Assembly (NCBI RefSeq): GCF_000247695.1
Contig: NW_004624800.1
Span: 8,592,180-8,656,179 of the forward strand
From: Heterocephalus glaber
Taxonomy: Eukaryota > Chordata > Mammalia > Rodentia > Bathyergidae
Direction of reading: 5' to 3'
Length of the DNA stretch: 64,000 bases
Part shown: one piece after another, positions 1 to 13,410 of the stretch
How the letters are laid out: each line of letters starts with the position of its first letter
How positions within the stretch are numbered: the stretch's first letter is position 1
Notes under the pieces: model-generated
The model's database searches: none
Seen by the model: only the letters and a program-made list of their open reading frames with translations
What the model was told of the DNA's origin: nothing
Translations under genes and position numbers: made by a program

Positions 1-150
1 TGGACCTTTTCTTCCTATTGAGGACATACTCTTAAGTGAAATAAATAGGACACACATGTGTAAATACCGAATAGTTTCTCCAGTGTGAGAAACTGAAAGT
101 GTAAATAAGGATTAAAATGATTAAAATGAATAACTGATAATTTGAAATTG
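1..150. mobile_element. L1 3' end with internal inversion, cut by window edge
   Basis: Bases 1-19 are the reverse complement of the L1 3' UTR segment seen forward at about 28934-28953 (aataggaagaaaaggtcca). From about 20 the sequence runs forward as the immediately preceding L1 segment (cttaagtgaaataaatagga to gataatttgaaa), as at 28826-28930 and 48505-48615. The two arms are adjacent in the L1 but face opposite ways, which is the pattern left by twin priming. The rest of the minus arm lies outside the window. Confidence 0.75.
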
Positions 151-3100
151 ATTATTTTATGATCCCTGTTTCATGCTCTTTGCTCCATACCTGGTATTTA
201 AAAAGTCATCAAATTATTTGTTGAAGGAGTACATGCAAAACAAATAAGGGCTAAAACAATGAATATTTTAGTTTGGTTTCAAATCTTACTATCTAGTCAT
301 TATTAATATAATTTGCCCTGAAGTATTCCAATAATCTTTCCTATAACACAGAGCCATCAGAAAAGTATATGGCAATTGTGCTAGTTGAAAAATTTTACTA
401 CAGATCAAGTATAGCTCTAACAGACACATTCTTTGTTTCACTAATAAATTTATCTCCAGTGCCTAGGGAAAATCTGCAACTTAAATAACATTTCAATAAA
501 ACATTTAAAAATGAATAAATTGCCTATGACACACATTATTGAACAAAAACAATTTCTTTTGCTGAAGCTAGGTATTGATTAAATGACAGCAATCAGGGAT
601 CTATTGTTCAATCTCTTGATTGTTTCTTAGTAATGTCTTAAAACTAATTTGAATAATCTGATCATACTCCTAACAGTGTAGAATCCCTCTTTGTAACTTT
701 AATCAATTTGACTCATTCACTGTCACTACACTTGCTCTAGATATATTATTCTTACTCCTGAAAACCTTCAATGCAGATTTATCACAAGACTGAATAGTCT
801 CTTCTAAAATTCAAAAATTCCAGGTAAATATGTAGATTTCCCAAGGTCTCCATGCTTGCATCATAAGTTATTATTTCTGTAGATCCAATGTAGTACCTTT
901 CCATCAAACACCATCTTCCACTAAATGTTTCCTCCTCTTTGGAGCCACAGTTCCCTCTCCATGCTGCTAAACTAAGTTATGGGTCCACAAAGACACTAAT
1001 ACCTAAAATGCTACATGATTCCTGAAACCTTATCTAAATAATGAGGGGAACCTGTAATGGTTTTTAATTTTACTCCTACAGCAAACTTTAGGTTTAAAAA
1101 TGGTTCTATTTAATACTATGAAAATAAGGCTAGAAGTAAATGTGGTTGATGGAGAATCTAAAGAAAAATAAGCTGTACATGCATTAGATACCTCAGCTTA
1201 AATAATAGTATCTTCAAATTGCAATTCTAAGTATACGTGGGTCTATGATTATAGATAAATATAAAGAGCTTTAGAGCCACGCATGTGGCATGCCCTTAAT
1301 AATGTTAATTAAAAGTCCATACACAAAAACTCTATTATGTCATTCATTCATACATGGACTTCAGAGATATTCACATCCGTACTCAGCATAATCTTCCAAG
1401 AAATTGATCTTTATAGGGAAACAGTAACTCACAGCCTTCAATAAATGAATTATCCACAAAGTACAGATTCAATTCTGTCTTTTGTACTTAATTTTCATAA
1501 CTATAAACAAAAATGCAGGTCATACAAAATGCTGTGTCTAGATCCTATATGTGAAGTTGACCAGCTAGAAGTATCTTACCAGGGGAAGACTTTCCTAAAG
1601 TAGGATAGTGAGAGATGTAGAATTCCTAGGATTTCTACTCATTCCATGTCTGTGCTGTAAGATGTTTAAAGATACCTACCTAGAGCCTTACTTCTCCCCT
1701 TCTTTTAAAATTCCTTATTGTAATTTTAATCTCCATAAAGCATCATTTGCCTAATTTTGCTTCAAATTTTATTGAACTTGATAATAAGGCCACAAAGATG
1801 AATATCACAATCAGTCTATTACTGGTAAAATAATAATTATGAATCAGATGAACTTTTCAATTGAAATTGCCCTATTTGTGATATGAAAGTCATGAAGCAT
1901 CAGTATCTGTCTAGATAGGTTATAAACTATAGCTTTTTACTTTTCCAATAACTATTTAAGATAATAAATGACACTACAAGAGGAATTATTTTACATGTAA
2001 GCAGAAAGCAGAACACATTACATTAATTCTTTTCGATTGATCTTTCAAAAGGGAACTTGAAAATATTCTTTAAAAATCCTGTAAAATGATATTAAAAGGG
2101 TTGTGGAAACTATTATTGCACTAAAATTTATTTTGATGTTTTATCATTTTAAGCTTTTAGCTTTGTTCTTTGACACTTTCATGAGATTATTATAAGCTAA
2201 TAGGATGGGTTTTCCCAAATAAATATGTGTGTGTGTCGGTGGTTTATAGCTATAGATTAGAGAGGAGTAAAGCAGATGGGTGACAGGATTGTTTCTGCTT
2301 TCAAATTTCCCACCAAACTTTCTCTCTGTTACCCTAAACATGTAAGGGAAAGTACATCTGATTCTTCTGAGAATTAATATGGCAATGATAAGAAAATATT
2401 TCAGAGAATTTTCCCTTGAAAATGTTAACAATAACTTGGCCACAGAGAAAAATATTTCACTTCTTGAGTAGTTCTTTAACTAAAGAAAAGAGAATGGCTA
2501 GGTAATCAGTAAAAATTATGTTAAGTGCTTAACTATAACTTTAAAGTTACGTCAAATTATTTCAAAGGCCTACATTTAAAAAGTACTGGAATGAATAATA
2601 TTTGGGATACAGTTTCAAGTCACAGAGAACAAGACCTGAGTGTAGACAGCAGTTCCAGCAAGTCTGAGGTAATCAGTGACCACCCTTCTGGAGAAGGAGA
2701 ACAACACAAACCAGATTTCCAGAATGTAATGAAGACAAGGGAATGAAGACATACAGCAAAAGAATGATGGTCACAGTTTGCTCCCTTTACAAAAAAAAAA
2801 AAAAGCTTTGAAAAAATAAAAAGTACAAACTATTCATGGGGGAAATAATTCAGGTCCTACATTTACATAAAACACTGAGAGTTATGAAAGATATCCAATA
2901 CATTATGTGATCAAAACTTTTTAAAAAATCAGTTTACCAACCACTACTGACAGTTTTCAGACATTTAGGGGCAAACATGTATATATGTATTATTTTTTCT
3001 TAGGTTTAGGAAAATCCATATTTTGCATTTACTGCATCAATATTGAATTACTTTACGTTTTTCAGAAGCCATTTCAATCAAAATAATCAAATATATTACT

Positions 3101-3490
3101 TAAAATTTTATTTTTATTATTTTGTAATTTTTCTTTCTGTTTTTGTCACTTAAATTTGTGAGAAACTACTTGCCCTATTTAAAGCATTTGCTTTTTAAGA
3201 GAATGTTTATTTTTTCTATTTTTCTTTTAATAGTTATTAATATTGTTATTTATAAACTATTTTCTTCTATTTTCCTGTTTTTTTACATTTTTTTGAGTGG
3301 ATACTCAGTATATTCTTTAAATAAAAACATTTCAAGCCAAGAATTTATCCAAATAAAACTTTAAACATAATCCTAATGTCCTTGAAATTCAGCACTCAGA
3401 TTTCATAATCTTTTGAATAACTGCTCAAATTTTGAGTTTTTAGAAAAACATTTTATGATAAATCAGAATCCTACTTTTTGTTGGTGTATG
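151..3490. other. AT-rich intron, no gene recognised
   Basis: I see no gene, young repeat or RNA gene here. A 15-base A run at about 2790-2804 follows a 73-codon open frame at 2525-2746 whose product I do not recognise. From about 3000 to 3400 the sequence is very T-rich with chance frames of hydrophobic residues. Confidence 0.5.
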
Positions 3491-3499
3491 TTTGCAATA

Positions 3500-4690
3500 C
3501 ATAATAGTGATGTTCATTTTCAGGAATTGATATATGCCTATTACATACTTTGATCATTTTCAACCCTTTTTTCTCCTCCTTTATCTTCCCTTCCTCTCCC
3601 CTTCTCCATCTTCCCAAATTTTGCCTTCTATTTTCTTACCATTTCTATTTTAAGCTTTTTTTATAAGTGAAGCCATGTGACATTTAACTTTCTGTGTCTG
3701 ACCTTTTTCACTTAGTATTATAGTCTCAAGTTCCATCGATCTTTCCTGCAGATGACATGATTTCATTCTTCCACTCTATAAATATACAACTTTTTCTTTA
3801 TACATTGATCTGTTGATGGGTATCTAGGCCGTTACCAGAGCTTAGGTATTGTGAATTGTGCTGCTACTACCATGGGTATGCATGGATCACAAAGGTATGA
3901 TGTTTTCATTTGAGGAATATCTTGAAAAGCATTATACCTAGATCAAATTGAATTTCTCTTTTTAGTATTGAGAATCGCCATACTGATTTCCATAGTGGTC
4001 TATGGTTTACATTCCCACCAATATGCAGAAGGGTTCCTTTTCCCCTACATTTTCACCAGCATTAATTGCTTTTTTTTTCTTAATTCTTGCAGATAGCTGT
4101 TCTAACTATCATCAGAGGGCAAGATGGAATCTCACTTGTTTTGAATTCCATTTCTTTTTTTTGGTACCGGGGATCAAACTCGGGACCTTGCGCTTGCAAG
4201 ACAAGAGGCAGAACCACTGAGCTAAATCCCTGGCCCTTATTTCTATTTCTGTAATGGTTAAAGATGCTGAATATTTTTCATGTACTTTTTGGCTATTTGA
4301 AATGTTTCTTTTGAGAGAAACTAGTTCCATATCTTGAACCTTCTACTAAAATCAAATCAAAATGGATCAAAAATTTAGATATAAAACAATTGCTGGACAA
4401 TAACATAAGTAAGACACTTGAAGCCATAGGCAAGGACTTCCTGAACAGAAATCCAATAATGCAAAAAATACTATCAACTGTGAACGAATGAGATTACATT
4501 AAATTAAAAGCTTCTCTACAGCAAAAGAAAGAAGAATGAAAAGACAACCCACAGAGTGGAAAATGTTTTGCCAACTGCTCTTTTGGAAGAGGGGTAGCAT
4601 CTAGATTATATAAAGAACTAAAACTTATCCCCCCAAAACCCCAAAAAATGACTCAATCAAAAAAACCAGGCAGATGAACAAATAGAGTCC
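3500..4690 (-). mobile_element. Old L1 insertion with twin-priming inversion
   Basis: From about 3500 to 4335 the minus strand reads as an L1 3' UTR and the C-terminal end of ORF2 (reverse complements of the gatgggtatctaggc and ccatactgatttccatagtgg type landmarks). From about 4340 to 4690 the plus strand reads as the ORF2 stretch that lies just upstream in an L1 (the atggatcaaaaatttagat and agcttctctacagcaaaag landmarks). The 3' edge of the inverted arm and the 5' edge of the other arm are adjacent in a normal L1, so a single inverted insertion explains both. All frames are heavily broken. A SINE has inserted at 4155-4236. Confidence 0.8.
4155..4236 (-). mobile_element. tRNA-derived SINE (ID-like), minus
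   Basis: Reverse complement gives the family head ggccagggatttagctcagt, the pol III A box (TTTAGCTCAGTGG) and the B box (TTTGATCCCCGGTACC), then a short A tail. It sits inside the twin-primed L1, so it is younger than that insertion. The flanks share only about atttct, too weak to call a target-site duplication. Confidence 0.9.
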
Positions 4691-4733
4691 ACTTTTTAAA
4701 TATCAAAAGTTGATTTCATTTTCCCATAGTATT

Positions 4734-5146
4734 TGTATTAGTAACTTTTCTGTCACTGGAATAATATGCTGACTACTTCAATTTGAATGAGGCAAGGTTT
4801 ATTTTGTCTCAAGGTTTCAGAGGGTTCAGTCCATGCATGAAGTGCTGTCTCCTGGGCAGAAGCAGCATGGTGAAGAGATAAGCAGAAGAATGTTGCCCAA
4901 TCCAGGGCAGCCAGGAAGCAGGGAGGGAAAAGAAGAGCTGGGGACAAGAATACAGCACTCTAGTTCAGGCCCCATTGTCCCACCTTGTCAGACCTGTCTC
5001 CACTTCCGAACAGGTTCAGCTATGAACTCATCACTGGATTAATTTACTAATGAAGATAACACCAGCCCTGATCAAATCACCTTCTAAAAGCCTTACATCT
5101 CAACACATGAGACTTTTGGGGAACATATTAGATCCAAAGCCTAACA
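4734..5146 (-). mobile_element. MaLR-like solo LTR, minus
   Basis: On the minus strand the element begins tgttaggctttggatctaat and ends gttactaataca, so it has TG...CA ends. Its body is typical of the MaLR-like LTRs in this window, with a CTGCTTCCTGGCTGCC block and an ...AAATAAACCTTGCCTC polyadenylation region. The flanking 5-mers are gtatt and atatt, a possible target duplication with one mismatch. The exact family name is not asserted. No internal coding region is present. Confidence 0.7.
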
Positions 5147-5149
5147 ATA

Positions 5150-6870
5150 TTTTTATTCTTGAGGCATAAACATAAGAAATATATAATATTTGATAATATT
5201 TGATTAATGATTTATTCACTCTGCCATTTAAGATGATGAAGATAGTTAAATATACATTAATTTAATATTTTGAGTATTTTTATGTTCTTGATTTTTAAAA
5301 TATTTTTAGTACATCAGAAGCTTTTGCTCACAATTTGTCTAAAATCTCCATGTATTTCAATTTTTTTGACATATATCACAGATGGCATATAAAATTGGTG
5401 ACTCACGCATTATCTAGAGTATGATTGGTACCCTTAATGGTAATGGGAAATGATTCTCTTTCTTTTATTTATTGCTTTTATTTTGCATTAATTTAATATT
5501 CATTCAACAAATACTCTTCATGCACTCTTTGCTCGGTATTTTGCTGGATGATGGGAATTGAAAAGAATTATGTGGAGAAAAATTCCTGGTCTTATAGAAT
5601 TTACATTAAATTTTCTTTCTTCTTTTTGCCTTGTCTGAATATATTTGCATTCTGTTGCCAATTTTTTAATGTTTTTCTAAAATATTTTATTTTATTTCTT
5701 CTGATAGTTTTTATACTATATATACATATGTATGTTTATACTTAGATCTATATAATTTAATTTTAATCACATTTTGAGAAGAATTTTGAACTACTTGCAT
5801 TTTAATGATTTGTAAACCTTTCTGCATTAATAAATACATTCAGTGTTATATTTCTCATTGTTTCCTGTTTTATGCAATATGGATACAAAGTTATGTGCTT
5901 ATAATTACAGGTATTAAGTGGAAGATTTAAAGAGATTCAATTCTAGTTTTTGAAGAACATCTATGAAACTCATAACTTCCCTAAATATCAATGGCAATAA
6001 AATCAACTCTCCCCTGAACTCATACTTTGGGCACTCTGATTAAATTTTTATTTCTTTTTCTTCCCAAAGTTTTCTGGCAAGTCTATTTTTTTAATCTTGT
6101 AAAGTTTATTTCTGTATTACCTTTTCAATCTGAAATTTTCTATTCCTAAAAACTGTCATTTAAATGTACTTCACATACACTTTTTAAAGTTTACAAAAAT
6201 TGTCATGATTTAATTGCACATTCAAATTCTAATTTCAGTTCTGGTCATGTTTAGTAACATTTATTCATCCACATTTATTCATTTGTATGCATTTGTTTGA
6301 TCTTAACTTTTTCAAATTTGCAGCATCTTTCTGTTGCTACTTTTGAACATTATGCAATATATTTCTGTTATTTTTTACTGTTAGAAGAACAAATTGGCAT
6401 TGAATTGTCAATCTTTTCCTCAAAGTATTGTAGACATTTCTTCAGTATTATTAGTTATTTAGTAAAATGGAGACTATTTTAGAATGTTTTACAATTTTTC
6501 AGAAGTTGAAAGAAATTTATATCATTCAATTTAAATGTCTTTATGTAATTGTATGTATTTTTTAAATTCACAAGGATGGTATAGAGTTAGCTTCCTCATT
6601 ACTTTTCTCAATATTTTTTCAATATTTTAATTGTGTTATTGCCCTTTCTTTTAATAACCAATTTATGATGTGGAAATTAAAATCATTCAGTTGTACAATT
6701 ATTATTATTCTTAAACGTGGTCTCTGATTTGAATCTTAGATCTATTTAGAAAAGTATTTCTTCAGAAAATATTATCCTTTTAATTCTAATTTCATCCTTA
6801 TTTGACAGAAGCAGAGATTATTTTTTTCTCCATTTCCATTGTTGTGAAACCAATTTCCTTACAATTGCAT
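5150..6870. other. AT-rich intron with one ancient repeat fragment
   Basis: At about 5495-5615 there is a decayed copy of the mammalian repeat recognised by tcattcaacaaatac...ggtcttatagaatttacatt. The rest is AT-rich, possibly very old L1 (T-rich strand), with no gene recognised. Confidence 0.45.
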
Positions 6871-6879
6871 TGGTGATGT

Positions 6880-8634
<1,755 letters not shown>

Positions 8635-8874
8635 TGATTCCGAACACCACAGCCGCAACAGACTTAGTATGGCCTTAATGCTGCTGGTTTGTTAGGCAAA
8701 CACAAAGCCACAGTTCTGAAAACTCATTTCTGAAGGTAGCAAAGCCTTATAAATCTAAGGGAGGTAACACTGCGTCCCCTGAGCTTGTAGGTGTCAGATG
8801 AAAGCACAATAAACCATCTCCTCAGCCCATTGTGATTATGGAGGTTTCAAAACGTGATTAAAAAATGCTTTTCT

Positions 8875-8948
8875 TGGTCAGGGATTTAGCTCAGTGGTTC
8901 CGCCGCCTGCCTTGCAAGTGCAAGGACCCGAGTTTGATCCCCGGTACC
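8875..8948 (+). mobile_element. tRNA-derived SINE with 15-bp target duplication
   Basis: Contains the A box (TTTAGCTCAGTGG) and B box (AGTTTGATCCCCGG). The direct repeat aaaaaatgcttttct flanks it at 8860-8874 and 8949-8963, exact over 15 bases. It inserted into the A-rich end of the region downstream of the GID8 retrocopy. Confidence 0.95.
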
Positions 8949-9084
8949 AAAAAATGCTTTTCTCCTCCTTTATTCTATAAATGGGGAAATTGACAATGGC
9001 AAAGCTTTTTTTCAGCTGTCTTGCAGTGTTAAAAAATGTGATCCTTAAGGCTTGGTGGGGATGATGATAAAGGAAAACATAAGG

Positions 9085-9180
9085 TAGTGATAAATTTCAT
9101 AGTATCTGGCCACTAAGTTCAAATCCCAACTCCATTGTTGTGTAGACATTTCACCTCAGGCAAGTTATTTATCTATTCAT
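9085..9180 (+). repeat. MIR fragment
   Basis: The stretch aagttcaaatcccaactcc followed by tcaggcaagttatttatct matches the conserved MIR core (tRNA-like B-box region plus caagttactta). It is short and decayed. Confidence 0.6.
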
Positions 9181-9249
9181 GTATTTTTGTGTTAACCAAC
9201 TACATTTATCATTGACAATTTGGGATGTTACAATTGCAAGACAGGATAC

Positions 9250-9512
9250 CAATAGGACCTGGTTCCTGTAAAGAGGTCTCTTCCTGGTTTACAGATAGCT
9301 TCTTGCTGTGTCCTCACAGGGCTGAGAAAGTGAGAGGAAAGCAAGTTTTTCAGGATCTTTTTTTAAAAGGGCGTTAATCCCATCAGGAGGCCTCCACCTT
9401 CATGACCTAATTACCTCCCAAAGGCTGCTATGTCTAAATGCTATAGCAACAGGTATTAGGGTTTAAACGTATGCATGTGGAGGAACATAAGCATGCAGTT
9501 CATGACAGCTGG
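9250..9512 (-). mobile_element. MaLR-type LTR fragment (MST/MLT1-like), minus
   Basis: On the plus strand the order ctgtgtcctcacagg, ggcgttaatcccatcaggag, cttcatgacctaattacctc, caaaggctgct, then catgacagct is the reverse complement of an ancient MaLR-type LTR 5' half. It is strongly diverged and non-coding. Confidence 0.6.
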
Positions 9513-9654
9513 GATAGTCAAGAAATGTATTTAATGAGATGGTATCAGAGGTAAAACCTGGAAGGTAAGAGTTTCCCAAGTAAAGAGAAGAGGCACGACA
9601 GTGGAGGTTGAAAGAGATGGTGACCTTGGAATCTGGTGTTGACTAAACAGACTC

Positions 9655-10225
9655 AGGTACTCAGTACCTGGTGTGGGATGCTCCTCAATGATAATGGGAT
9701 GTTGGCACAAATATGGTCTCAGCAAATCTGGTATGTGACATTGTATTTCAGTCAACAAATACTTATTGAGCAGTTACTACAGGCCTAATATAGTTTGTGG
9801 TTTGAAAATGTGAGTATAGCAGAGATAAGCAGATGCATCCATGGAAGAGAAAGAGGAAATGCAGTAACACCAAAGAGGAGACCAGGAATAGAGGCTGAGA
9901 AGTATTGACATGGCACCCGAGATTGAAGAGGAGAGTGGCCAAGTCTGGCTGGGGTTGTATGTGTTGGAGCAGGAAGCAATGCAGAACCCCAAGGACAGGG
10001 TAGGTTAGGGCATGCTCAACTGCATTCTTAAGAGCTGAGCTGAGTTTGTGAGCTCCTTCTGAACTCACAAAGACACTGTGGCTGATTGTTCACTGTTCAT
10101 GAAGACCCTGTGGTTGAGTTTCATGGAAAGGATGTCCACTGTATCCAAGGGTCATAGCTGAGGGCGGTTCAGTGCTATGTAAAGAATAGAGGGACATAAC
10201 TGACCACAGGCAAAGAAGTGGGACT
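9655..10225 (+). repeat. Ancient mammalian interspersed repeat, copy A
   Basis: Starts with ggataatgggatgttggcac-like sequence, then tcaacaaatacttattgagc, agttactacaggcctaat, followed by a purine-rich body (gaagaggagagtggccaag, ctggctggggttgtatg, aggacagggtaggttag). Its first 150 bp has a diverged partner at 11425-11590. I recognise the motif order as a known old mammalian repeat type but do not assert its name. Confidence 0.55.
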
Positions 10226-10227
10226 AG

Positions 10228-10536
10228 GTGTTTGTGGTGGTTAGGATGGAGTTCCAGGGACTGGTGAAGCATTGGAACATGGAGGTGTGGCCATGTAGTC
10301 TGTCTGGTCCTTTACCCTTTCTGGACCGGCACTGTTCTCCTGCTCTGCTGCCAATCTCCCACGAACTGAGCAGCTTAGCAACTTTACTATTTCCTGCCAT
10401 GATGTTTTTGCCTTGGAGTCAGCAAAGGATGGAGTAGAATCTCCTGAAATCCTAAGCTAATTTAAATCTTTTCTCTTTTAAGTTGTGAGTATCCAGTGTT
10501 GTGTCCGGCGATGGGAAAGTTGACTAATGTAGTGAT
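10228..10536 (+). mobile_element. MaLR-like LTR, partial, plus
   Basis: Begins near tgtttgtggtggttaggatg and runs through ctgagcagcttagcaac, cctgccatgatgtttttgcc and ctaatttaaatcttttctc to ggcgatgggaaagttgacta. The order is the same as in the LTRs at 11077-11420 and 48949-49313. No coding region. Confidence 0.6.
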
Positions 10537-10589
10537 GCTTTTTAGAAGAAAACTCTGGAAATAGAAAGCCTCCTATTAGGGTTCATAAC

Positions 10590-10800
10590 AATTCAGCCAC
10601 TCTCTGGTTCATGACCTTGGCAATTGTTGGGCAAATTACGTTTTCTGTGGCTTAGTGCTTATCTTTTGGAAATGGGAGTACTGTCTTCACAAAGTCCTAT
10701 GAAGATTAAATGAGATCATTTCTGTAACACTGTTATGAATGTCTCTAACATGGTAAATACTCTACCAATATTATATATTTTTATTATTAGAATCTTGGTA
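10590..10800 (+). repeat. MIR element
   Basis: ttgggcaaattacgttttct, ctta tcttttggaaatgggagta and tatgaagattaaatgagat in order match the MIR 3' half (splicing-like cttggcaagtta, tgtaaaatggg, ggattaaatgag landmarks). Confidence 0.75.
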
Positions 10801-11076
10801 GAAAGTACAGGTGAATTCATAGAAAAGAGAACAATGTAAAATTGGTTCAACATTCTCTCTTGACAGTTTATTAAATATATCATTTAAATTGCTTAAACGT
10901 ATTCACTAATATTTTATGGTTGTTAATACTTCATATAAAAACTGATGCTCTTCTAATTTTTAAAAAGCTAGAGTGGTTCTAAATGCAGGAAAGCGTGAAA
11001 GTGGAGTTCATTTTCTAAGCCAACATTGTTTGACAAGAGTGCTGAGAATTAATTGTGGAAAGATTCAGGTGACTCA

Positions 11077-11420
11077 GGTTGGTTTAGATCTAAAATATTC
11101 CCCGAACGTCTCCTGTGTTTGCAGGTGATTAGACAGTAGAGGACTCACACTTGTCTGATGAGTTCTGCACCTAATTGTGCCATTAGGAGTGAAGCTTAGC
11201 TGGGCATGGGTCACTGGTGGTTTGATCTGGATGAGTATATTCTTGTCTCTGGCTCCTCCTTTCGTTCGCTGCTTCCTGGATGGCATGGGATGAGCAGCTG
11301 TCTTCTGCCTAGACCCTTCTACCATGCTCTTCTAGTCTCAGAGCCAGCCAATTATGGATTTAATCCTCAAAAATCAATGATGGGGTATTTTGTCCCAGCG
11401 ATGGGAAAGTGCTGAAACAC
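11077..11420 (+). mobile_element. MaLR-like LTR, plus
   Basis: Runs from tggtttagatctaaaatatt through ctgcttcctggatggcatg and attttgtcccagcgatggga to gtgctgaaacaca, matching the motif order of the other LTRs here. An 83-codon minus frame across it is a chance frame. Confidence 0.6.
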
Positions 11421-11424
11421 AGGT

Positions 11425-12470
11425 ATCCGGTATCGACATGTGATGCCCCCACAGGATAATGGGACGCTGGCACAGACAAAGCCTCAGCAAATCTATTAAG
11501 GCTTGTGCCCATGACTGAATTTCATTCAACAGATACTGAGCAGTTACTACAAGTCTAACAAGGTTTTTGATTTGAAAATGTCACTGTAACCAGTCAAATT
11601 CCTTTCCCCCCAGAGCCAATATTTTGTTTCAAATGACAGGTGTTAAATATATAAATAATGTCCAGAGAAGGTAAGTATCATAAAACAAAGTAAAATAGAA
11701 GGTGTCAGAGAGACACTAAGACTACTTTGAAGTGGCCAAGGATGTTTTAAGACCATGCTATCAGAACAGAGTTGACAGGAAGAGGGAGGCTTATGAAGAT
11801 CAGGGAGTAGTTCAAAGATCACCAGGCAGTAAAAAACCCCCTCATCTCCCCCGAGAAAGTGAGAAAACTAATGTACTTAGAGCGGAAGAGAAGTGGAGCT
11901 GGGGCCAGAATGGCGGGGAGGAGCCCATTTATGAATGAAAAGAATAGGATTTTTTCAGAAGATGAAGTTAAACAGTTTAAAGATTTTTTTTCTTTAGAAA
12001 GAAATGGCAGTATCTGATGTATGTTTTATAGAAAGATCTCCACTCCTCGGATCATCCCCTAGTAATACGTGCTGAGGGATAGTGAAATCTGATTAACAAA
12101 ACCAGTCACAGCACTTAGCGGGCAATGCAAAGTCTTACTTAGGATTGCAGATACACAATTTCTTCCTAAATGACTGGCAAAATCAATTTAGTAATATATA
12201 AAAATGATAATACAGCATCCACTCCATTCTTCTCTCTAATTTCCTCTCAGGGTTTGCCTCTGGTCAAAATGTAAGAATAAGGTCGAAGACAAGAATATCA
12301 ACTAATGAAATCTATAGTTAAGCAGCCAGCTAGATTGTAGAATGAGCATTGTAGACAGCGGATCGGGAAGCATAAGTGAAAGAAGCACTTAGATTAAGGA
12401 ACTTAATACATATCAAGTCCAGTAAGCTGGGATCACAGATACCTGAATTCACACCCCAAATAAACCTCAG
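11425..12470 (+). repeat. Ancient mammalian repeat, copy B, and decayed flank
   Basis: At 11425-11590 the sequence repeats 9655-9810 (ggataatggga, ctggcaca, ctcagcaaatct, gagcagttactacaag, gatttgaaaatgt). The following kilobase (agagacactaagactacttt, tggagctggggccagaatgg, gaaatggcagtatctgatgt) looks like continued decayed repeat. No gene recognised. Confidence 0.45.
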
Positions 12471-12520
12471 AGTAAAACATAAATTGTGTCTGTAGGAGTC
12501 ATTTTAAAATGCAAGCGTGT

Positions 12521-12620
12521 CAGGCCAGGGATTTAGCTCAGTGGTTCTGGCGCCTGCTGCGCAAGCACCAAGTCCTGAGTTCAATCCCCAATACCAAAAA
12601 ATAGAACAACAAAAAAATAG
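12521..12620 (+). mobile_element. tRNA-derived SINE
   Basis: Contains A box TTTAGCTCAGTGG and B box GAGTTCAATCCCC, then an A-rich tail. The flanks aatgcaagcgtgt (12508-12520) and aatgtaagaatgt (12621-12633) match at 10 of 13 positions and may be a decayed target duplication. Confidence 0.9.
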
Positions 12621-12978
12621 AATGTAAGAATGTAGAGTACAAGTTCTGAATATTTTTTCAATGCATTTTATTAAATATGTTGTTATGAAAATTTTCAAAT
12701 GTGCAAGAACCAAAAATCACTTACATTCATCTTCAAACAATGTGCTAAAGAGGAATAATTAATTAAATGTATACTATGAAGATGATACCAGGCTATAGTG
12801 CATGTAATTTTCAGTTCTGTTCAGGTAATGAATTGAGAATCTTGTCCAGTAGAAAAACTATCACAGGGGTTACATCGTGAAGGCAAATAGTTCCCCAAGA
12901 TCTTGCTTCATGGTGACTAAATATCTGAACGGCATTAGATGAACACTGTAGAGCTATTTAAAGTCCTTTCTTATACCA

Positions 12979-13064
12979 TTTTTTTTTTTTTGGTATGGGG
13001 ACCAAAACTTGGGACTTTGCGTTTGCGAGGCAGGCGGCAGAACCACTGAGCTAAATCCCGGCCC
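12979..13064 (-). mobile_element. tRNA-derived SINE, minus
   Basis: T run, then ggtatggggaccaaaacttg ... ccactgagctaaatcccggc, the reverse complement of the family. It is more diverged than most copies and no target duplication is evident. Confidence 0.9.
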
Positions 13065-13311
13065 AACTTTCCAGTACTTTTAATAGTTGAAAGAAATTAT
13101 TCTTTACCGTCTCTTTATTATCTTTCATATTCTAATTTCTGAATACAATGCTTTTATTCTCCCTCGCTTTCTGTTCATGTCCTTTTCTTACACAAAACAT
13201 GTAAGATTGTAAAATTCTTTCTGAGAATGAGCATTTTTGTTAAGATCAGTTTTTATATGTCTCATGTCATCAGTGAAAAATAAAATAGTGGTTTAAAGTA
13301 AAATGTTGCAA

Positions 13312-13410
13312 TGGGGCCGGGGATTTAGCTCAGTGGTTTCGCCGCCTGCTGCGCAAACTCAAGGACCCGAGTTCGATCCCCGGTACCAAAAAATAAAAAA
13401 TAAAAAAAAA
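13312..13410 (+). mobile_element. tRNA-derived SINE with 18-bp target duplication
   Basis: Near-consensus head ggggccggggatttagctca, A and B boxes intact, and a mixed A/TA tail. The exact direct repeat taaagtaaaatgttgcaa flanks it at 13294-13311 and 13411-13428, implying a fairly recent insertion. Confidence 0.95.
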
